From: Streptomyces sp. NBC_00425
GTDB taxonomy: Bacteria; Actinomycetota; Actinomycetes; Streptomycetales; Streptomycetaceae
DNA: 64,000 nt
Assembly: GCF_036030735.1 (NCBI RefSeq)
Contig: NZ_CP107928.1
Location: 7,502,001-7,566,000 of the forward strand
Reading direction: 5' to 3'
The notes below the pieces were generated by a model, which searched no databases, was not told the DNA's origin, and worked only from the letters and a program-made list of their open reading frames with translations. Below, in pieces: positions 58,553-64,000 of the stretch. Numbering within the stretch: the stretch's first letter is position 1; every line of letters begins with the position of its first letter. The position numbers and the translations under genes were made by a program.

Positions 58553-59941
58553 ATGAAGGCACACGACGGCATCTACCTCGACGGCGCGTGGCGCCCGGCC
58601 GCGGGTCAGGACGTGATCGAGGTCGTCGACCCGGTGGACGAGCGGGTGATCGGCCGCGTCCCGGCGGGCGGCGCCGACGACGTCGACGCCGCGGTGCGCG
58701 CCGCCCGCGCCGCGCTCCCGGACTGGGCCGCGACACCGCCCGCCGAGCGCGCCGCCCGGCTGGGCGCCCTCCGGGACGTCCTGGCGGCCCGCAAGGACGA
58801 GATCGCCGAGACGGTCACCGCCGAACTCGGCTCACCCCTCGCCTTCTCCCAGGCGGTCCACGCGGCGGTGCCGATCGCGGTGGCCGGCTCCTACGCGGAG
58901 CTGGCCGCGACGCACTCCTTCGAGGAACGGGTCGGCAACTCGACGGTCCTCCACGAGCCGGTCGGCGTGGTCGGCGCGATCACCCCCTGGAACTACCCGC
59001 TGCATCAGATCGTCGCCAAGGTCGCCCCGGCCCTCGCCGCGGGCTGCACCGTGGTCCTCAAGCCCGCCGAGGACACCCCGCTGACGGCCCAGCTGTTCGC
59101 CGAGGCGGTCCACGAGGCGGGCGTCCCGGCCGGGGTCTTCAACCTGGTCACCGGTCTCGGCCCGGTGGCCGGTCAGGCCCTCGCCGAACACCCGGACGTC
59201 GACCTGGTGTCCTTCACCGGCTCGACGGCCGTCGGCAAGCGGATCGCCGCGACGGCGGGCGCCGCCGTCAAGAAGGTCGCCCTCGAACTCGGCGGGAAGT
59301 CCGCCAACGTCATCCTGCCGAGCGCCGACCTCGCCCGGGCCGTCAATGTCGGCGTCGCCAACGTGATGTCCAACTCCGGCCAGACGTGCAGCGCCTGGAC
59401 CCGGATGCTCGTCCACCGCGACCGGTACGAGGAGGCGGTCGGACTCGCCGCCGCCGCGGCGGCCAAGTACGGCGACCGCATCGGCCCCGTCGTCAACGCC
59501 AGGCAGCGCGACCGCGTGCGCGGATACATCGAGCAGGGCGTGGCCGAGGGGGCGACGCTGGTCGCGGGCGGCCCCGAAGCCCCCCGCGAACAGGGCTACT
59601 TCGTCAGCCCGACGGTCTTCTCCGACGTCACCCCCGACATGACGATCGCCCAGGAGGAGATCTTCGGCCCGGTGCTGTCCGTCCTGCGCTACGAGGACGA
59701 GGACGACGCCCTGCGGATCGCCAACGGCACCGTCTACGGGCTCGCCGGCGCGGTCTGGGCCGGCGACGAGGCGGAGGCGGTGGCCTTCGCCCGCCGCATG
59801 GACACCGGCCAGGTCGACATCAACGGCGGCCGGTTCAACCCCCTCGCCCCCTTCGGCGGCTACAAGCAGTCGGGCGTCGGACGCGAGCTCGGCGCGCACG
59901 GGCTGACCGAGTACCTCCAGACCAAGTCCCTGCAGTTCTGA
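58553..59941 (+). CDS. Aldehyde dehydrogenase
   Basis: The 462-aa NAD(P)+ enzyme oxidises an aldehyde to its acid. Conserved parts include [33 protein letters not shown], the catalytic Glu245 in LELGGKS, and Cys279 in [23 protein letters not shown] and [15 protein letters not shown] complete the fold. It starts a two-gene operon with the alcohol dehydrogenase 10 nt downstream, and carries the shared palindromic operator. Substrate is unknown. GGAGGG lies 6 nt before the ATG. Confidence 0.93.
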   Translation: MKAHDGIYLDGAWRPAAGQDVIEVVDPVDERVIGRVPAGGADDVDAAVRAARAALPDWAATPPAERAARLGALRDVLAARKDEIAETVTAELGSPLAFSQAVHAAVPIAVAGSYAELAATHSFEERVGNSTVLHEPVGVVGAITPWNYPLHQIVAKVAPALAAGCTVVLKPAEDTPLTAQLFAEAVHEAGVPAGVFNLVTGLGPVAGQALAEHPDVDLVSFTGSTAVGKRIAATAGAAVKKVALELGGKSANVILPSADLARAVNVGVANVMSNSGQTCSAWTRMLVHRDRYEEAVGLAAAAAAKYGDRIGPVVNARQRDRVRGYIEQGVAEGATLVAGGPEAPREQGYFVSPTVFSDVTPDMTIAQEEIFGPVLSVLRYEDEDDALRIANGTVYGLAGAVWAGDEAEAVAFARRMDTGQVDINGGRFNPLAPFGGYKQSGVGRELGAHGLTEYLQTKSLQF

Positions 59942-59951
59942 GGAGCCAGAA

Positions 59952-61031
59952 GTGGTCCGTGCCGCCGTACTTCCCGCCGTCGGAGCTCCCCTGGAGATCA
60001 TCGGCATCGACCTCCCGGAACCCGGCCCGGGCCAGGTCCGCGTCCGGCTCGCCGCCGCCGGGGTCTGCCACTCCGACCTCTCCCTGTCCGACGGCACCAT
60101 GCGGGTGCCCGTCCCCGCGGTCCTCGGCCACGAGGGCGCGGGCACGGTCGTGTCCGTCGGCGAGGGCGTCGCCCGGGTCGCGCCGGGCGACCGGGTCGTC
60201 CTCAACTGGGCTCCTTCCTGCGGGAGTTGTCATGCCTGCGGGCTGGGCGAGGTCTGGCTGTGCGCCAACGCCCTCAAGGGCTCCGCGGACGTCTACGCCC
60301 GCACCGCCGACGGCAGGGACCTGCACCCGGGCCTGAACGTCGCCGCGTTCGCCGAGGAGACGGTCGTCCAGGAGTCCTGCCTGCTGCCCCTGCCGGACGG
60401 CATCCCCCTCACCGACGCCGCCTTGCTGGGCTGCGCCGTCCTCACCGGCTACGGCGCCGTCCACCACAGCGCGCGCGTCCGGGCCGGCGAGACGGTCGCC
60501 GTCTTCGGCGTCGGCGGCGTCGGCCTCGCCGCCCTCCAGGCGGCCCGGATCGCGGGCGCCCCGACCATCGTCGCCGTGGACGTCTCCCCGGAGAAGGAGG
60601 AGCTGGCCCGGTCGGCGGGCGCCACGGAGTACGTGATCGCCTCGCCGGACACCGCCCGCGAGATCCGCGCCCTCACCGGCCGGCAGGGCGTCGACGTGGC
60701 CGTGGAGTGCGTGGGCCGGGCGGTCGCCATCCGCACCGCCTGGGAATCCACCCGGCGCGGCGGCCGCACCACGGTCGTCGGCATCGGCGGCAAGGACCAG
60801 CAGGTCACCTTCAACGCCCTGGAGCTCTTCCACTGGGGCCGAACCCTCTCGGGCTGCGTCTACGGCAACTCCGACCCGGCGATGGACCTCCCGGTCCTCG
60901 CCGGGCACGTCCGGGCGGGCCGTCTGGACCTCGGCGCCCTGGTGACGGAGCGCATCGCCCTGGAGGACATCCCGGGCGCCTTCGACAACATGCTGGCCGG
61001 CAAGGGCGGCCGGGCGCTCGTCGTGTTCTGA
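59952..61031 (+). CDS. Zinc-dependent alcohol dehydrogenase
   Basis: The 359-aa medium-chain dehydrogenase/reductase has the catalytic zinc site (AAGVCHSDLS, LGHEGAGTV), the structural-zinc four-Cys pattern in CGSCHACGLGEVWLC, and the Rossmann motif VFGVGGVGLAALQAARIAG. It resembles class III/NAD-alcohol dehydrogenases. GAGGAG overlaps the end of the aldehyde dehydrogenase gene and precedes its GTG, so the two are co-translated and could carry an alcohol through aldehyde to acid. Confidence 0.92.
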   Translation: MVRAAVLPAVGAPLEIIGIDLPEPGPGQVRVRLAAAGVCHSDLSLSDGTMRVPVPAVLGHEGAGTVVSVGEGVARVAPGDRVVLNWAPSCGSCHACGLGEVWLCANALKGSADVYARTADGRDLHPGLNVAAFAEETVVQESCLLPLPDGIPLTDAALLGCAVLTGYGAVHHSARVRAGETVAVFGVGGVGLAALQAARIAGAPTIVAVDVSPEKEELARSAGATEYVIASPDTAREIRALTGRQGVDVAVECVGRAVAIRTAWESTRRGGRTTVVGIGGKDQQVTFNALELFHWGRTLSGCVYGNSDPAMDLPVLAGHVRAGRLDLGALVTERIALEDIPGAFDNMLAGKGGRALVVF

Positions 61032-61103
61032 CGCCGCACACCCGGTGGCCCCGGGCCCCGGCCGACCCGCGCCCGGCCCGACGCCGATCCGTCCCCGCCC
61101 GAT

Positions 61104-61125
61104 CCGGCCGTCCCAGGACGGCCGG
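61104..61125 (+). terminator. Hairpin after the alcohol dehydrogenase gene
   Basis: Arms CCGGCCGTCC and GGACGGCCGG (10 bp) with a 2-nt loop sit 73 nt past the stop codon. The remaining intergenic DNA to 61246 is GC-rich and holds no gene. Confidence 0.6.
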
Positions 61126-61246
61126 GCGGGGAGGCGGGAGGGGACCACTGGACAGCAGGGACCGGCAGCCGCTCGGGACGGCGGGGCCGGCGGTCGGCCG
61201 GGACGGCGGGGCCGGGCAGGGCGGCGGGGCGGGCGGCCGGGTGGAG

Positions 61247-62263
61247 TCAACCTGACCGGGGGCCGACCTCCTGGTCGGGCCCCGGGTCGGGAACCCCTGC
61301 TTCTCCCGCCCCCGCCGCTCGCGCGGACTCCGCCGCCCGCGCCGACGCCGCCCGCGCCGACGGCGCCCGCGGCGCGCGGGGCTTCGACCGTGACACGGCC
61401 ACGCCCGCCAGGCACAGCACGCCGCCGGCCAGGGTGAGCGCCCCCGGCACCTCGCCGAGGGCCAGCCAGGACATCAGGACGACCAGCGCGGGCACCGCGT
61501 ACGTGGTCGCCCCCATACGGCTCGCGGTCGTCCTGGCCAGGGCGTACGCCCACGTGGTGAAGGCCAGCGCGGTCGGGAAGACGCCCAGGTAGACCATGTT
61601 GAGCGTGGCGGAGACCGGCGCGTCGGCGGCCTCGTGGACCAGCTGCCCCGCGAACGGCAGGCATACCACCGCGCCGATGACGCACCCGAACGTCGTCACC
61701 TGCAGCGCGCTGGCCCGGCCCAGGGCCGGCTTCTGTGCGACGACGCCGCCCGCGTAACCGAAGGCGGCGAGCAGGCACAGCACCACGCCGAGCACCGACG
61801 ACCCGCCCTCGCCCGACATCGACAGGCCCACCGCGACCGCGCCCGCGAACGACACCGCCATCCCGGCCAGCAGCCGCGGCGGCATCGCGTCCCCGAGCAG
61901 CCGCGCGCCGAGCAGCGCGATGAGGATCGGCCCGATGTTCACCACCAGCGCCGCCGTGCCCGCGTCCACCTGCTGCTCGCCCCAGTTGAGGACGACCATG
62001 TAGAAGCCGAACCACAGCACCCCGGACACGACGATCCCGCGCCAGGCGGACCTCGGCGGCCACCCCGCGCGCCGGACGGCGCAGATGACCCCCAGCACCA
62101 CCGCCCCGGAGAGCAGCCGGCCGAGCGCGAGCGCCCCGGGCGAGTAGGCGTCGCCCGCGCTGCGGATCGACACGAAGGCGGAGGCCCACAGCACGACGGT
62201 CACGGTCGCCGCACCGGCGGCGAGCATCTCGGTACGGCGTTCGGCAGGCAGGGGGTTGGTCAT
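61247..62263 (-). CDS. EamA/DMT-family transporter
   Basis: The 338-aa membrane protein has ten helices in two EamA halves: the first from LWASAFVSIRSAGDAYSPGALALGRLLSG, the second from GFGCVIGAVVC with AFTTWAYALARTTASRMGATTYAVPALVVLMSWLALGE. Relatives export metabolites. The C-terminal tail is Ala/Arg-rich and looks disordered. ATG 62263 is chosen since GAGGACC lies 6 nt upstream; the TTG at 62275 is less likely. Neighbouring regulators (ArsR, TetR) are not obviously linked. Confidence 0.86.
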   Translation of the reverse strand: MTNPLPAERRTEMLAAGAATVTVVLWASAFVSIRSAGDAYSPGALALGRLLSGAVVLGVICAVRRAGWPPRSAWRGIVVSGVLWFGFYMVVLNWGEQQVDAGTAALVVNIGPILIALLGARLLGDAMPPRLLAGMAVSFAGAVAVGLSMSGEGGSSVLGVVLCLLAAFGYAGGVVAQKPALGRASALQVTTFGCVIGAVVCLPFAGQLVHEAADAPVSATLNMVYLGVFPTALAFTTWAYALARTTASRMGATTYAVPALVVLMSWLALGEVPGALTLAGGVLCLAGVAVSRSKPRAPRAPSARAASARAAESARAAGAGEAGVPDPGPDQEVGPRSG

Positions 62264-62414
62264 CACGGTCCTCAAGGCTAGGCGGGGGGACGGAGCGGGG
62301 CTCGCGGATTTCGGACAGGGAGCCCCGCCTGGACGCTCATGCAGGTCGACGCGGGCGCGGGCGCAGCCGCGGACACGGGCCGGGCGCGGACGCCGACGGG
62401 GCGCCGCCCTCGGC

Positions 62415-63227
62415 TCAGCGCAGGGCGCCGGGCTCGACGCCCAGCAGGTCGGCCAGCGCGCGCTCGCCGCGCGCCGTCACCTTCACGGCCCGCTCGGAGC
62501 CGATGCGCACACACCACCCCGCGTCGAGGGCGTGCCGGCACAGCGCGGCGCCGGCCGCGCCCGCCAGATGCGGCCGCCGCTCGGTCCAGTCGAGGCAGGC
62601 ACGGGCGAGCGGTCTTCGGGTGGCGAGGTCGAGGACGATGCCGCAGTCCTCGAACCACCGCACCCCCGCCGTGGTCAGTGCGAAGCCGGTGCCCCGCTCG
62701 CCGGGGGCGGGGTCGCCGCCCGTTTCGGCGGACGCGGACGTCCTGGGGCGCCCGGCCGCCGAGGGAGGCGCGGGCGCCGGGGCGAGCAGGCGGCGGGCGG
62801 TGAGGGCGTCCGTCACGGCGATGCCGAGCCGGCCGGCGAGATGGTCGTAGCAGGTGCGGCCCCGGGCCATCGCCGAACCGGCGCTCGCGGCGCGCAGGCC
62901 GTGCGGGCGGTGGGCCGGGTCCGGGGTCACCTGGGCGGCCAGGTCCTCCAGGAGTTGGGCGACCCGGGTGCCGGCGAGCCGCACGTACCGGTGCCGCCCC
63001 TGCCTCTCCTCCGCCAGCAGGCCGCCCGCGACCAGCTTGCCCAGGTGCTCGCTCAGTGTGGACGCGGCCACGCCGGCGTGCCGGGCGAGTTCGCCGGCGG
63101 TCCACGCCCGCCCGTCGAGCAGGGCCAGCAGGCAGGCGGCCCGGGTCTCGTCGGCGACGAGACCCGCGAGTGCGGCCAGCCCCGCCGCCCGGGGGTCCTT
63201 GCGGCTGCCGGTGTCCGTGACGCTCAT
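62415..63227 (-). CDS. ArsR-family helix-turn-helix regulator with long C-terminal domain
   Basis: The 270-aa protein begins with an ArsR winged helix (LAGLVADETRAACLLALLDGRAWTAGELARHAGVAASTLSEHLGKLVAGGLLAEERQGRHRYVRLA). It continues in a C-terminal region of about 150 residues with CYDHLAGRLGIAVTDAL and a final TARGERALADLLGV. No Cys metal-site motif of classical ArsR is seen in the HTH, so the inducer may be organic. It is transcribed toward the EamA gene but 151 nt separate them. Confidence 0.85.
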   Translation of the reverse strand: MSVTDTGSRKDPRAAGLAALAGLVADETRAACLLALLDGRAWTAGELARHAGVAASTLSEHLGKLVAGGLLAEERQGRHRYVRLAGTRVAQLLEDLAAQVTPDPAHRPHGLRAASAGSAMARGRTCYDHLAGRLGIAVTDALTARRLLAPAPAPPSAAGRPRTSASAETGGDPAPGERGTGFALTTAGVRWFEDCGIVLDLATRRPLARACLDWTERRPHLAGAAGAALCRHALDAGWCVRIGSERAVKVTARGERALADLLGVEPGALR

Positions 63228-63273
63228 GCCGTCCAGGATGCGCGACGCACACTTCGGCCGGCGCCGAACCGTG

Positions 63274-63909
63274 TCAGGGCAGCTGTGCGAACTGCCGCGC
63301 GAGGCCGTCCAGGAGTGCCGTGAGCCCGGTCTCGAAGGCCCGCTCGTCGATCTTCTCCTGCTGCTCGGCGAGCAGATGGGCCTGCCCCAGGTGCGGGTAG
63401 TCGGCGGGGTCGTAGGCGCTCACGTCGTCGACGAAACCGCCGGCGAACGAGCCGAGCGCGGAGCCCATGATGAAGTACCGCATCAGCGCGCCGATGCTGG
63501 TGGCCTGGGCGGCGGGCCAGCCCGCGCGGACCATCGCCCCGTACACCGCGTCGGCGAGCCGCAGTCCGGCCGGGCGTCGGCCGGGTCCCTGGGCGAGCAC
63601 GGGGACGATGTTCGGATGGTCGCGCAGGGCCGCCCGGTAGGAGACCGCCCAGTCGTGGAGCGCGGTCCGCCACTCCCGGCCGGCGTCCTCGAACATCGAC
63701 AGGTCGACCTGGGCGCTCACCGAGTCGGCGACGGCTTCGAGGATCTCGTCCTTGGTGCGGAAGTGGTTGTACAGGGAGGGTCCGCTCACCCCCAGTTCGG
63801 CGGCGAGCCGACGCGTGGAGACGGCCGCGAGGCCCTCCGCGTCCACGAGCGTCCGTGCGGTCTCGACGATCCGGTCGGTGCTGAGGAGGGGCTTGCGCGG
63901 TCGGGCCAT
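63274..63909 (-). CDS. TetR-family regulator, probable master of the 19-bp operator regulon
   Basis: The 211-aa repressor has an N-terminal HTH (STDRIVETARTLVDAEGLAAVSTRRLAAELGVSGPSLYNHFRTKDEILEAVADSV) and a TetR C-terminal ligand domain (YRAALRDHPNIVPVLAQGPGRR, GWPAAQATSIGALMRYFIMGSALG). ATG 63909 lies exactly 7 nt after TACTAT, so the message is likely leaderless. The frame extends to an in-frame 63918 start without support. The 19-bp palindrome sits in its promoter region. Confidence 0.92.
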   Translation of the reverse strand: MARPRKPLLSTDRIVETARTLVDAEGLAAVSTRRLAAELGVSGPSLYNHFRTKDEILEAVADSVSAQVDLSMFEDAGREWRTALHDWAVSYRAALRDHPNIVPVLAQGPGRRPAGLRLADAVYGAMVRAGWPAAQATSIGALMRYFIMGSALGSFAGGFVDDVSAYDPADYPHLGQAHLLAEQQEKIDERAFETGLTALLDGLARQFAQLP

Positions 63910-63916
63910 GGCGCAC

Positions 63917-63922
63917 ATAGTA
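63917..63922 (-). promoter_or_regulatory. -10 box (TACTAT) of the leaderless TetR gene
   Basis: Reverse-strand TACTAT ends 7 nt before the ATG. The operator palindrome begins 15 nt further upstream, over the -35 position. Confidence 0.5.
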
Positions 63923-63936
63923 GGGCTGCACGCCGT

Positions 63937-63955
63937 AAACTAGCAGTGCTAATTT
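63937..63955. promoter_or_regulatory. 19-bp palindromic operator at the TetR promoter (copy 3 of 3)
   Basis: AAACTAGCAGTGCTAATTT has arms AAACTAGCA and TGCTAATTT (one mismatch). It is in the divergent spacer between the TetR gene and the gene starting at 63988, so it could control both. It matches the copies at 12493 and 58497. Confidence 0.7.
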
Positions 63956-63987
63956 AAAGTCCGACTTCCCTTCAGTGAGGTGATCTC

Positions 63988-64000
63988 GTGGTGAACCTGG
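63988..64000 (+). CDS. Start of a divergent gene cut by the window edge
   Basis: A perfect ribosome-binding sequence GAGGTGAT (63977-63984) is followed by GTG at 63988 and a second GTG at 63991 (then AACCTGG). Only four codons are visible, so no product can be named. Its promoter would overlap the 19-bp operator, which suggests control by the TetR protein. Confidence 0.45.

Overview
The window is chromosomal DNA from a Streptomyces or very close relative. GC content and third-position GC are very high, GTG starts are common, and many terminators are long GC-rich hairpins without a T-tract. The gene order tyrA-cmk-plsC-der, a SepF-like gene, dnaE2 next to a Y-family polymerase gene, hmgA, and a CitMHS citrate transporter matches, as far as I recall, the S. 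coelicolor SCO1760 to SCO1702 region read in descending order. I could not check that synteny. The region is core or semi-conserved chromosome. I saw no prophage, IS element, CRISPR array, rRNA, tRNA or recognisable biosynthetic gene cluster.

1-20 kb: the end of prephenate dehydrogenase, then cmk, plsC and der. Next come two uncharacterised reverse-strand genes, a secreted Rpf/LysM cell-wall hydrolase, a WYL regulator, an I78 inhibitor-like protein, a PAP2 membrane phosphatase, a PIG-V-like membrane glycosyltransferase, a DHA2 exporter, glutaryl-CoA dehydrogenase, a SepF paralogue, a Cys-tailed DUF5685 protein, an orphan CvnD-type GTPase and two streptogrisin-like secreted proteases.

20-32.7 kb: a DUF3533 membrane protein diverges from an SOS mutagenesis operon (dnaE2 plus an imuB-like gene) preceded by LexA-type boxes. 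A divergent cupin/MarR pair has duplicated operators. A secreted lipase and a cell-wall-anchored LPMO follow. A methyltransferase carries a duplicated PafBC-type damage promoter motif. Then come DUF402, GNAT and GntR genes and a DUF72 gene that appears frameshifted by loss of one copy of an 8-bp repeat.

32.7-43.9 kb: an AAA ATPase, a GDSL lipase, a transmembrane Ser/Thr kinase, and a DUF4331-TPR-NicO metal transporter operon divergent from an ECF sigma/anti-sigma pair.

43.9-64 kb: a CaiB-type CoA transferase, a stand-alone type ISP restriction C-terminal domain, a HutC regulator with hmgA (tyrosine catabolism), a lipoprotein, a TetR with a molybdopterin oxidoreductase that has a palindromic operator, a CitMHS metal-citrate transporter, an MFS transporter, a class F sortase with a probable substrate, an MsiK-like ABC ATPase, an aldehyde/alcohol dehydrogenase operon, an EamA transporter, and ArsR and TetR regulators.

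The most useful new observation is a 19-bp palindromic operator (consensus near AAACTAGCGGTGCTAGTTT). It occurs before glutaryl-CoA dehydrogenase, before the aldehyde/alcohol dehydrogenase operon, and before the TetR gene at the right edge, and so suggests a small regulon. Several regulators and secreted proteins also appear to be leaderless, with a -10 hexamer 6-8 nt before the start codon.
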